NCBI GenBank assembly: GCA_024529925.1
Contig: JAFEUB010000731.1
Coordinates: 595,501 to 659,500, forward strand
Direction: 5' to 3'
DNA length: 64,000 nucleotides
Origin: Ophthalmolycus amberensis
Taxonomy: Eukaryota; Chordata; Actinopteri; Perciformes; Zoarcidae
The stretch's first letter is position 1. Each line of letters opens with the position of its first letter. Made by a program: the position numbers and the translations under genes. The notes under the pieces were generated by a model that saw nothing but the letters and a program-made list of their open reading frames with translations, was not told where the DNA came from and searched no databases. Below are positions 48,250 to 58,062 of this stretch, one piece after another.

Positions 48250-48982
48250 AGCAAGTGGCGTTAACACACTGGGCTGCACATCCAGCCAGCTCAGTCCAGA
48301 AATACTTCAGCCTCCTGCCCGAGCCTGTTGCACTGGATCCGGCCTCCAGACTGCCCCGACAACATTTTCAAGTCCTGATGACGGCCTACCTGAGCATCTC
48401 TTAACCCTTTACACTGCAGCAGCCAAGAGGGGAAAGAATATTTTCATTTTTTAATGCGCGCGATGTCGCACCATCTGTATAATATGTCTGTAGAAAGTTA
48501 GCTCCTTAGACGACGTACGTTTAGTGAGAAATGAAAGCTACAGTTTGATCAAAGGAATGTCAAAGTTTACAGACGATTCAGAGCTCCTCCATTGATAATG
48601 GACCTTCAGGTTTTTGGGCGTGTTGCTGTGTCAACAATCATTGTGCAAGTTGGCATGAACTGAAACCGAGGACATTCTTTAAAGTGATAATTAGATCAAA
48701 GGTCGACTGAGCAAAGCATGCGTTTTGGATCACGTCTACATGGTGACAGAACCACTGGTTCTGTAACGTGAGCTGTGCAGCAGCTCCACTGGGGGAACCG
48801 GTGGTAAAAAGCCTCGTTAGAAGACAAGTTTACAGATGTTTTCACTAATTGCTCGTTTCGTCTAAACCCGAATGAACGGAAGGTTACGATCCTGAGCGTC
48901 TTTGAGAAAACACAAACCCTTGAACAACAGAGTGGACATAATAACACCCTCCATAACACCGTCAACATTGCTCTAAATATGT
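48250..48982. other. Gene-free stretch downstream of arl4a
   Basis: Unique sequence past the putative arl4a polyadenylation signal; no gene recognised. Confidence 0.5.
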
Positions 48983-49686
48983 TTTATTAAGCAAAAACAC
49001 AATGCATAACCTGTCTAATGACAACGTGGCCGATGTGGACCAACTACAGTTGCATCTTGCCCAAACATTTCTGTAAAATCCAACACAATATGCTCTATTT
49101 AGAAACTGTAAACTTCATACGAAGAGATACTCTAAAGTGCTTTTTAAAAAAGATATATACGACAGCAAGCAAATCGATTATAATGCAATAATGCATGGTA
49201 ATACTTTTCTTTCACAAAGAAAGTCCAGTGTAAAAAATGAACCTAGATATAATAACGTAAGGAACAGTCAAATCAAACGGATGTGTTGTTGCTCCTCTGG
49301 TGTAACAACGTTCAATCATTTACCAAATAAACCTTCAACTACTTTTCTTGAATGACTTTTCTTGGTAATGTTGTTTGGAACAGTCGTTCATGAAACATCC
49401 TCAACTTCCATCACCCCTCCAGACCCCAAACCCTCTGTGCTTTTTAATCCGTAGAAACTCTTGATAGCATAGCCACACATGTCTGAAACTTTCCCATCTT
49501 CATACTATATTCCTTTAACCGTCACTTCCTGATCACCAGCATCGTCACATGACCTGGAGCTTTAGGACTGATAAAACTCAGCATTTTGAATGTGGACCTG
49601 CAGCGGACATGTCTGTGTCCACCCAGGAGAATATCCTTTAGTTTCCTTCACATATAAACAGCAGGCAAGTCTGTATCACGACAAGT
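48960..49686 (-). other. arl4a: Putative arl4a 3' UTR
   Basis: AT-rich non-coding sequence between the arl4a stop codon and the first AATAAA signal. Its length (about 0.7 kb) would be ordinary for this gene family. The boundaries are inferred; no transcript was available. Confidence 0.4.
48983..48988 (-). terminator. Candidate arl4a poly(A) signal (AATAAA)
   Basis: TTTATT on the plus strand, hence AATAAA on the minus strand, about 700 bases past the arl4a stop codon. It is the first canonical signal I found downstream on that strand. Confidence 0.45.
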
Positions 49687-50289
49687 CTATCTCTTCTTTC
49701 TCTGCTGCCGCAGCGCCTTCCTCCTTTTCAGGATCATGTCGTGGAGTCGGTCCAGGCCCTCCCTGAGTCCGTCCCCGATGATGGCGCAGGTCGGCTGCAG
49801 GTGCCAGGGAGTAGCTGGGCCCAGTTCTTTCAGCGCCAGCAACTTCTCAATCTCAGCGAGTCCCAAAGACTTTCTCAAGTCCTGCTTGTTGGCTACCACC
49901 AGCAGGGGCACCCCTTGGTTCTCGGAGGTCTTGGCGATTTTGTGGAGCTCCGTCTTGGCCTCCTCCATGCGCTCCGCGTCCACGGAGTCCACCACGAAAA
50001 TGATGCCGTCCGTGCATCGCGTGTAAGACTTCCACAGGGGCCGCAGCTTCTCCTGGCCGCCCACGTCCCAGAAGTGGAACGTCACGGTCCGGTGGTCGCC
50101 CAGGGACACTTTCACCTTCTCCGCGTTGAAACCTCTGGTGGGCACCGTGTTCACAAACTCGTTGAACTGCAGTCGGTACAGCACGGTGGTCTTGCCCGCC
50201 GAGTCCAGGCCGAGGATGGCGATGTGAAACGACTGGAAGCACGGGACGTTGGCGAAGAAGCTGGGTTGTTCAGACAATCCATTCCCCAT
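49687..50289 (-). CDS. arl4a: ADP-ribosylation factor-like protein 4A
   Basis: A 200-residue small GTPase of the Arf/Arl family, subfamily Arl4, whose members act at the plasma membrane and in the nucleus and recruit cytohesins to drive Arf6 and actin remodelling. Seen in the sequence: Gly2 for N-myristoylation; P-loop GLDSAGKT (27-34); switch I with Thr51 in NTVPTRGFN; WDVGGQEKLRP (74-84) with Gln79; NKQD (134-137); CAIIGDG (168-174); and a strongly basic C-terminus (188-200), the Arl4 nuclear and membrane-binding tail. Length and the whole frame match the family, and Arl4 genes carry the coding sequence in one exon, as here. It is closer to Arl4A than to Arl4C or Arl4D from the N-terminus MGNGLS and the central region. 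Which teleost duplicate this is cannot be decided. Confidence 0.95.
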   Translation of the reverse strand: MGNGLSEQPSFFANVPCFQSFHIAILGLDSAGKTTVLYRLQFNEFVNTVPTRGFNAEKVKVSLGDHRTVTFHFWDVGGQEKLRPLWKSYTRCTDGIIFVVDSVDAERMEEAKTELHKIAKTSENQGVPLLVVANKQDLRKSLGLAEIEKLLALKELGPATPWHLQPTCAIIGDGLREGLDRLHDMILKRRKALRQQRKKR

Positions 50290-50394
50290 CTTTCCTCATG
50301 AGGAAGGATTGGCGGTTTTGGGAGGTGTGATCCAATTCCAGTCTGGCAATAATCCTCAGAGCTGCTGATATTCCAAAACGACTGCAGCGATTAC
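50290..50394 (-). other. arl4a: Putative arl4a 5' UTR part of coding exon
   Basis: On the minus strand, the tract TTGCAGTTTGCTTTCAG ends at 50395 and would be a good 3' splice site, placing 105 bases of 5' UTR in front of the start codon. Vertebrate ARL4A has an intron in its 5' UTR, which fits. Confidence 0.5.
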
Positions 50395-51367
50395 CTGAAA
50401 GCAAACTGCAAGTGTTATTGTGGCTGAAACACAAGACAGCACTTAAAACAAGACTGTGCAACTCCGACTGAACAGCAACTGTGGCCACAAGCGGCAATTA
50501 CAGGATTACAGCACATTTAATTTCCCTACATTCTCTTGAGTCTGTTGCTTTAAAGACATAATCATCAGGTGAACAAAAGCACAAGTAGAGAAGAGTCGTA
50601 AAGTCAAACTGAGTCGTGCAAGTTACACGACATGTTTTCTTTAAAAGGTAAATAGTCTCCCTTTAAAGCTGCACTTTATGACAACAATGGATCAAATCAC
50701 CATGTGTAATGTGTCTCTATCATATAATCTGTAACGCTGAGTCAGGAGGAAATCAGTATTTTTGACAGAATAAGTTGATTTTTTTTAAAGTGTGGCTGCC
50801 TTTTAGGGTTGTTCACTTGTGCAGTTACAAAGTTTTTCTTTGAGAAATGAGCATGAATGATGGGCGTATTCATTTTTCATGTCAGTCAAAGTCCACAGTA
50901 GTGCGTCACCTGCTACAAAAACCATCCTTTACGACCATGATAAGACTTTTGAGCAGTACACCATATCTACTCTGACCCAGATAGTATACTGCACACAACG
51001 AAGAGCTTAAAGCCACCTTAAATCCAAAACAATGTCTTACAGCCACCATAGTGTTCTAAGTTTAATGAATTCATCTCATAGGGTTTCACTTAACATTCCT
51101 ACTGGGGGCCTGTGTTTCACTGTCATGTTTAGTATAGTACTACATCCTTAACTGTGATTAAAAAAGGGAGTTTAGCCTCCAACGGCTCGGTATTTAATCT
51201 GGATGTTACATTGCAGGTTTAACAAGTATCTACACGACAGGTGCATTATTTTAAGACCAGTCCAGAATTGTCTACCTGCCAGTCTGAGCCATCTGTAGAG
51301 AAATCATGCCACATAATATCACACACACGGTCCTCTCCGGCGTCTAAACAGCCTAAATTCAACTCAC
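50395..51367 (-). other. Putative arl4a 5' UTR intron
   Basis: Bounded by the donor AAC|GTGAGTT (minus strand, 51368/51367) and the acceptor at 50395, 973 bases. Apart from these signals I see no gene within it. Confidence 0.4.
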
Positions 51368-51680
51368 GTTGTATTTCCACCTCTTGTGTCGCAACGACGA
51401 CAGAAAAATCCTTCCTTCAGAAGCGGAGAGACACCCTCCCTGTCTGCCTGCCTGCCTGTCTGTCTGTCTGTCCTCTCGGTGTCCCAGTGTGGCTCTACCG
51501 CCGATGACACCGCTGTCAGTCTGGGATCAACGCCCACACGAAACACTGGGGACGCGCGCGATTGGCGCGTGCACTCCGTTCTCTGCCAGCCGATTGGCTA
51601 AGACGGCTGTCGATCACGCGTCTTGCCCGGGAACCAGGATCACCTGTTGCTCCGTCACACTACTTTTTTTTTTTTTTTTT
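51368..51680 (-). promoter_or_regulatory. Putative arl4a first exon and CpG-rich CCAAT promoter
   Basis: This is the most CpG-rich stretch near arl4a, with CGCGCGCGATTGGCGCG-type sequence at about 51555-51570 and CCGATTGGCT at about 51590-51600. On the minus strand these give two GCCAATC boxes (NF-Y type). A (CTGC/CTGT)n tract at about 51439-51472 lies within the presumed first exon, and a T18 run at 51664-51681 closes the island. The first exon would end at the donor at 51368. The start site is not determined. Confidence 0.45.
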
Positions 51681-51682
51681 TA

Positions 51683-52425
51683 CTTTTGCAATCAATAATT
51701 CATCGTTGTTGATCCGAACAGAGACTGTAAGCTAGCCGCTGCGTTTTAATTGAGTTTTTAATAAAATAAAAACGACTTGAGAGGAGACAATGGTACATTT
51801 CATTTAGAAGTTGTGTGTATCCGCTTTAAAATGTCTAGAAATGTCACTTTTTACGTTTTGCTGACGTAAAACCACCAAGTTGCAGACACTGGAGTTTTGA
51901 CAAAATGTTCCTCCACATTACACTTATAAATGGCAGCTAAATAGTCTACAGTCTTGAGGGTTCAACATTACTACTATGGTATTTTTTGTGACATATATTA
52001 AAACCACACGTGCGGACATTCAGGTAGCATTTAAAACGCACGTGGTTGTAAAGTTGAAACGTTGAAAGGTGAAATTTGAACATACCGTAGATTCAGCTCG
52101 GTGGGTCGGCGTGTTTTCCCTTTTTCTGTTCGCTTGTGTGTGAGAGAGAGGGGTGTGTGTGTGGGGGGGAAACAGCGCTGCCCCATTCGTCCGCGTGTTT
52201 TTGTTTAAAATGATTGGCCGGAGAAGAAGCAGGACAAGCAGCAGCACTTCTCACTGCAGCCACTACAACCCACCGTGCATGGAGGACAACAAACACAAGC
52301 TGGTCTTCATATTTATGTTTATTCTCACAGTGAGACAAAAAAGTGTAGAAATACCACTCACACACATTTTACTGAAAGGTCCTAAAGTATTGGCATCAAA
52401 ATATACTATAAAATGATTCACAATG
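51683..52425. other. Gene-free stretch
   Basis: Unique sequence upstream of the arl4a promoter with a short GT/GA-rich patch at about 52135-52170. Nothing coding recognised. Confidence 0.5.
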
Positions 52426-52463
52426 GCCCCAGAGTAAGAATAATAGTATTCTTACTCTGGGGC
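52426..52463. repeat. Perfect 16-bp inverted repeat (hairpin)
   Basis: The arm GCCCCAGAGTAAGAAT (52426-52441) is followed by the loop AATAGT and the exact reverse complement ATTCTTACTCTGGGGC (52448-52463). The outer loop bases A and T can also pair. Too short for a microRNA precursor of normal size; it might be a solo hairpin of an inverted-repeat element. Confidence 0.9.
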
Positions 52464-53754
52464 ATCCAGGATTTATTTGACAGTCTCTGATTAAACTGAT
52501 TGTTTTCCAAGGATTTTTTAAAATAACTCTTATTTTGTGTTGTTTGACTTTTTGTGTTTTTGTGCCACTTTGGCGCAGCGCAGTAAAGAACAACCACACC
52601 AGTAAGTATCTCTATTAGCATGAGCTGGAAGCTTTCATTGCATCGTTTGGTATTGCAAAGGATCAAATGGGATTAAAATAAGAGAAACACATGGCGGCCT
52701 GTGAGGTCATGTGGTTTGATATTCTTTTCATTTTTATATTTAGTCTGCGAGTTATGCACGTGGTCACGGATGACTCGGTGAACACATATGTGCAGCTATT
52801 TCAGATATGCTTCAGAACACGTGCGGACTTCACATGTTTCTCATTCTCGGGGTAGCGGAATGAGCAGCTGTCAGTGGACCAGTGGGCTCCGTAATGTGGC
52901 CTTCATGACACCAACAGTCGCTGCATGTCTTCCTCCATCAGCTTAAATATGTCACTTCTAGTTAGTCCTTTTCACAACGTCACAACTCAACATTAACAAA
53001 CTGTAACTTCTACAGTAGAGGGACAATGTTCATACATATATGTCATTTCAACTTTATTGATATTGATCCAAACATTTTCCTGCAAGATAGTAAAAACACA
53101 TTCAGATGAATTAAAAAACACAATATGCGTTGGCAAATGGCTTTAAGTTAATATTTTGTCGATCTGAAATGTAGTAAATTGTCTAAAACATGCATTATTA
53201 TTGACATGGGCTTTAAATATATATATATTTGCTGTGCCCTGTAATCACAACTATCAAAACGTGTCCAGTTTATTTCGTTCTACATCCTAACTATAGTCTC
53301 TTTGATCAAATGTTATGCTTAATGCACCATTTAAAGAAAGTACCAAATATATATATTGTTTTAAAGAGTTTTTTAAAAGAGAAAGTCATGATCTATTTTT
53401 CCACGATCTAGAGAGTTTCTCCTCCACGCGGTCCAAGAATGCGCTGTACGCTCCTCTTCTTCGTCCATGTCTCTGTGAAGCAGACATTCAATGTTCTTAT
53501 TAATATAGTTATGCATAATAATCACCTGTTGTAAATTATAGATATCACCCTTTCTGTTGGACTAAACAATGTAAAACACAACAGGTAGCTTCAGTCAAGC
53601 GATGTAAAATAAACAAGATGTGTTTCTCCATTAAGTATTAGAAACAACATGGTCTGTTGGAGTTAACATATAGATTTGAGTTTTTCTAGTAGACAAACTT
53701 ATGCATGTTGATATTATGAACTTCCTGCATAGTTTAAAAGCATTATACTTTGAT
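52464..53754. other. Gene-free stretch
   Basis: AT-rich, with short TA runs near 53217-53228. No gene or named element recognised. Confidence 0.55.
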
Positions 53755-54140
53755 GATGAAAGAAGTAGAAGTAGCAATACCACATTATCAAAGTACTCCA
53801 TTACAAGTAAAAGTCCGACATTCAAAATTGTACTGAAGTAAAAGTACATTAGCAACATAATGTACTTCAGGTTTCAAAAGTAAAAGTACTGATTGTTGTT
53901 GGATCATTATTGTAGATGTATCAATATGTAAGCAGTGCTTTACTGTTGGTGGAAGTGGAGCTATCCTCAACTACTTCAACTTCATGAGGTGGTGAGTTTA
54001 GTCCATAACAATGCATCATATTTAATAACACATCATGTGTTTAATATGGAAAATCTTAATCTGAAAGTAAATATATCTGTCAGCTAAATGTAGTGTAGTG
54101 AAAACTACAATATCTCCCTCTAAAATGTAGTGATCACACT
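53755..54140 (+). mobile_element. AGTAAAAGT-type dispersed repeat copy
   Basis: Contains AGTAGAAGTAGCAATACCAC, ACTCCATTACAAGTAAAAGT, ACTGAAGTAAAAGTACATTA, GTGGAAGTGGAGC, ATAACAATGCATCATATTTA, AAAATCTTAATCTGAAAGTA and CTCCCTCTAAAATGTAGTG. The order of words is the same as in the copy at 23235. It lies just downstream of the last exon of the minus-strand gene that follows. Confidence 0.6.
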
Positions 54141-54184
54141 AAATAAAGTCCTTTAAGTCAGGATTTCTACAATCTGCATGATGA

Positions 54185-55200
54185 TTAAGTGATTGTAGTT
54201 TGAGTCTGCCCCCTTTGAGAAAATAGAAGGTTCTTCATGTAGATATGAAGCCAAACACCACTGACCGTATATGAGGCTGATTGTGGAGGCCAGAGCAGCT
54301 GAGGGAGAACGAGCTCTGCATCCCATCTGGGCTCTGCAGGTCTATACGTGTCCATCCCGGTCTTGGTGTCCCGTGAACTTGAGTTTGACCTGGATCTGGG
54401 GGTCCGGACTGGAAGAAAAGACAATATATTCACCCAGTTAGTCATTTGTCCCTTTTTACAATGGTGTTTTAAAATGTAAATAAAAAAGGCGAAAAAAAGA
54501 TGAAGTTAATTCACTTACTTTTGTCCAAGTGTTTTAATTTTAAATTCAGGTCACCAGGATCTCTTTGGTATGTAGTAACTATGTCTGGAAGGTCCTCATT
54601 GAGCTGGAATCAGTGATAAATAATCAAGAAGGTAAATGTTTTACTTTTGTGTTTATCGCCATCTTGTGGTCAAATCAAACATTACAATCACAGAGATGTT
54701 TGGTGTTCACCATACACAGGACAAACATACAGAAGAAGGTATGAAGCGTACTCGCAGACACGTACCGGTCTGAAGTCATGTGGTTTGGGGTTCTTGTAAG
54801 GCCCACAAAGGTACTTCCCACTCTTGACAAACATGAGCTCAGACTCCAGAGCACCGGGAGGCCTGTATGATGTGATGAACTTTGGAGATTCTTCCCTCCG
54901 GTGACTCTCGTGTACAACATTGGGTAGAAATATTCTGGTTCTCTTCTTCGTTTCACTGAGTCGAAGCACATCTAGATTTGAATGCGTCTTTCTTTCTTTC
55001 CTCTGAGGATCTGACAGAGATCTGTACAGTTTAAGAGAGAAATCCGGGGGCTTGATGCTCCACACGTCGCTGTGGCTCTCCGTCTCGGGCAGAGTGAACC
55101 ATTTGCTTCTTGCAATAGAGAGATGCTGACTTGCAGAGAATTTGATTTTGTCTTCAAAGCGGACTCTGGACAGCGGATGCAACGAACTGTCTGGGACCAT
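54185..55200 (-). CDS. SPMIP7/SPATA48-like sperm protein (multi-exon, tentative)
   Basis: Three minus-strand exons join in frame: 55200-54766 (145 codons, donor CCG|GTACGTG), 54603-54519 (85 nt, acceptor TGATTCCAG, donor AAAA|GTAAGTG) and 54408 onward (acceptor TTTTCTTCCAG). The join gives PKPHDFRP-LNEDLPDIVTTYQRDPGDL and later RPAEPRWDAELVLPQ and WPPQSASYT. The last exon either reads to a stop at 54185 or splices again at ACG|GTCAGTG (54266), which is in phase and more likely real. No signal peptide or membrane segment; the protein is basic, with proline-rich short motifs. I think it is the sperm microtubule inner protein SPMIP7 (SPATA48, human C7orf72), which lines ciliary or flagellar doublet microtubules, but that is from memory of its motifs. 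Upstream coding exons are possible. Confidence 0.6.
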
Positions 55201-56779
55201 TTTATCTGCTCACCTTGAATTTTCCAGCGATATCTCCTGATCTATAAGTTTAAATCCATAAAGTTTGATCTTGTACTGTTTGTTGGTCTGTCAGGAACAC
55301 AGTGGGGAGAAAGCACAGCAGACAGTGGCACAACTGCTGATTACAGACACAACACGTAAAAAGTGCTGCTTGGTAACGAGCGCCTTTATTCTTCTTAACA
55401 AAAAGAACGAAGAGGGCTGAGCTCAGTGGGACACTCAACAAAAACAGCAACTTAGCAACTGTGCAAACAAAGTACCCTCTGAATAGAAGACATCTTTGTA
55501 ATCTCGGTTAGAGACACACGGTTGCAGGTGGCAGGCCTTTCAGAGTGGCTCCTTGAGCTTTCCCAGGCCCTCTGCTCGTTCCAGTGAAGCAGCTGTTGTT
55601 CTTGGAAGGTCTGCAGACGCCTCTGAATTTCAAAACTCCAGTCGATATTAATTTACAGATACAGCAGATTATTTAGCTGAAGTTTGAAGTTAGCTCATGA
55701 TTGAGATTTTGAAGGGTTTCATTTTGAAATGCTACATCAGAATGTCCTGGTTCTGTCTGAGTGACACCTCGAGGTGGGCTGCTATTAATTAACCTGGAGT
55801 GAAATTATTTTGTAACTATGCACCATTTCCTCTCGAATCTAATCTGAAATTAGACCAATTGTCTCATGAATGTGATTTGAAGGGCTTTCATTTTGAAATG
55901 CAGCAACATACCCGTCCGTTCACCCCTCACTTTCCCAGTGAGTTGGAGAACTACAGTGGCCCTCAAGTGGGGAAAATCCTAAAGATACCTAATCCATAGG
56001 ATTTCATTAGCATTAGGAGCCACTCTTATCAATATTAGGTTATTTTCATGACTAAATAATTGCTCTAAAGACATTTATTTAAATTCAGAACAGGATTAGA
56101 TGTTATCTATAACTTAAATATAACTAAATATTATTTCTAGACCAGCAACAGTAATGATTTCAACAGCAAAGTCAGTATATAAAGTTATGAATATCTCACT
56201 GGAAACAAATCGAAAATGTCAATGAATTAATAACATTCCTGAGTGAAGTTTATAAATGATAATGAAGAATGAAGAACACAGACATCAGATAGTATAAGTC
56301 AACAAACAGACAGCTTCTATTTAATCTCCAACGCAGCCTCACCGCCTCTGCTGTGTATGTGGAATTAGTTCTGTGTGTGTGTGTGTGTGTGTGTATGTGC
56401 TCTTGTCTATGTGTGTGTGTAGTTGGAGTAGCTCAGCTCCGACGGAGAGCAGAGGAGATGCTCGCTACTACACTAAAACATAAAAAATCTACATCGCCAC
56501 CTAGTTACCAAATAGCACGGTAAGTCAGACATCATATCCATCATATATGTGAAGCCTTTAATGAGTGTTTGGTTGACCCATATCTTCCTGACTGCATCTC
56601 TTTGGGTGATATTGGCTGTGGAGCTGAAGACCATGAGTGAGGAGGAAGAGCTCCAAGTTCCTGCAGGCATCAGGGTTAGTGATTGGGTAGGCCTGGGAAA
56701 TGTTTTCTCTATTTATATTTATCTTTGATCGCGTATCACATGATTTCCCCCCAAACTGGGATTCGAAACTGTATCCAGC
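55201..56779. other. Intergenic stretch between two opposed transcription units
   Basis: Lies between the minus-strand SPMIP7-like gene and the plus-strand channel remnant. It holds an unassigned exon-like frame (55452-55652, minus) and a short TG run at about 56373-56394. Nothing else recognised. Confidence 0.45.
55452..55652 (-). other. Unassigned open frame with exon-like composition
   Basis: A 66-codon minus-strand frame, stop to stop, begins IDWSFEIQRRLQTFQEQQLL and continues HWNEQRAWES, a charged, glutamine-rich, helix-prone peptide with protein-like composition. It has no ATG near its start, so it would have to be an exon; AG dinucleotides that could be acceptors occur near its start. 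It might be an upstream exon of the SPMIP7-like gene, the last exon of another gene, or chance. I do not recognise the family. Confidence 0.25.
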
Positions 56780-56931
56780 CAATCAGCCAGCACTATGACT
56801 GCTTTACTAAATGCTACAATTTCATTGGCTGTCACTAAAGGCGATTTTAACTCCAACGGATCTCTAAGAAACATTTACAAGCGGACTTTCTAAGAACTTC
56901 TAAGGACTTACAAGTCAACGTTTTTCCTCTG
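56775..56931 (+). promoter_or_regulatory. Candidate promoter and 5' UTR exon of the channel remnant
   Basis: Two CCAAT-type motifs in opposite orientation (AGCCAATCAGCC near 56777 and CATTGGCTG near 56822) precede a short exon-like segment that ends with the strong donor CTCTG|GTAAGTAC at 56931/56932. The next acceptor on this strand in register is at 58062, just before the ATG of the channel-like frame. Confidence 0.35.
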
Positions 56932-58062
56932 GTAAGTACTTTTGATGCAAAATAGACACCATAGATATTGGGTCATGTCATTTTTTTTTTTGAAATAATC
57001 GCTTGTGCTTAGCAAACCTAAGCGTACTAACCTGGATCCTTTGGTCTTTTTCATGCCAGTTAAGGCTAACGTTAGCTAAGCCTCTACATTAGCCAGCTAA
57101 CATCTAACGTTACAGTTAATTTTACGTTACTAGCTGAGACATTTGTACAAAAAGTACATGTTAATACAACCCAAACATTGCAAGAATCATGCTAGTAATT
57201 AGTAATTTAAGTTCAGCTTCAGCAAATATAACTAAGTTCTAACTGCTCTAACTAACTGCTTCAAGTGCTAACTCACGTTTAACTAACTAGCTAGCGTTAG
57301 CTAACTAAGCTAGCTAGAAACAATCCTCTAGCATCAGTATGTGTCAGGTTACAGAATGAAGGTAAATATTAAACATTATCTTAATATCTACAGTTTTATG
57401 AGTTCTAATGAACCAATTCATTTGACCAACTATGTTAATATCTAGCTTACTTTAATTTTAATTAGCATGGAAAAGTAGTAGGCTTATTTCACTGGATACT
57501 CACTAAAAACATCAATAATCTGGACACAAAATATTATTTTTTAAATGATGTTTAGAGAGTCCATGATCAGAAATACGTCCATAGCAACACTGGTGGTTAT
57601 TCATAATAACGTGTATTAATATTATACAAACACCTTTCAGCTGTTTACTGTCAAATATGTATTAGACATTCTAACGTCTTAATGTTTAAATGTTTTAATA
57701 TTTAGCTTTTAGATGCTAAGCTAATGAAGAAGGACGTTGAATGCAAAACATCGTGATGCCTTTTATGAAAAGGATGAACCTTTTGAAAAGAGCCTTTCAA
57801 CGGCACCTTGGCCGCATGTTTACTTCTGGCTGACTCATTTGCATACAGGGCAACGCCAGATGAACTGGGACACATTTGGAATGTTTACGTCTACAATGGT
57901 CGACACAACAGCGCACACATTAGCTCCACCTCCACGAGTTAACCGGAAATGCTAAAACATTAATATGTGACAGCTGTTGTGTGATATGTGCAATGCATGA
58001 TCTGTTTTTCTTCACTTTAGCCCATTCCTCTGTTCACCTCTCTCTTTTCGACCTCCCTCCAG
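56932..58062 (+). other. Putative first intron of the channel remnant
   Basis: Bounded by the donor at 56932 and a pyrimidine-rich acceptor (TTTTCGACCTCCCTCCAG, ending 58062). Contains a low-complexity patch rich in GCTAACGTTAGCTA words (about 57060-57320). No gene within it is recognised. Confidence 0.35.

Noticed and set aside
49741..50301. 186-codon plus-strand frame opposite arl4a
   Set aside because: It mirrors the arl4a coding strand; GC-rich codons of a real gene keep the opposite frame open. No domain in its translation.
56558..56782. 74-codon minus frame near the channel promoter
   Set aside because: No recognised family; it overlaps the CCAAT-motif region on the opposite strand.
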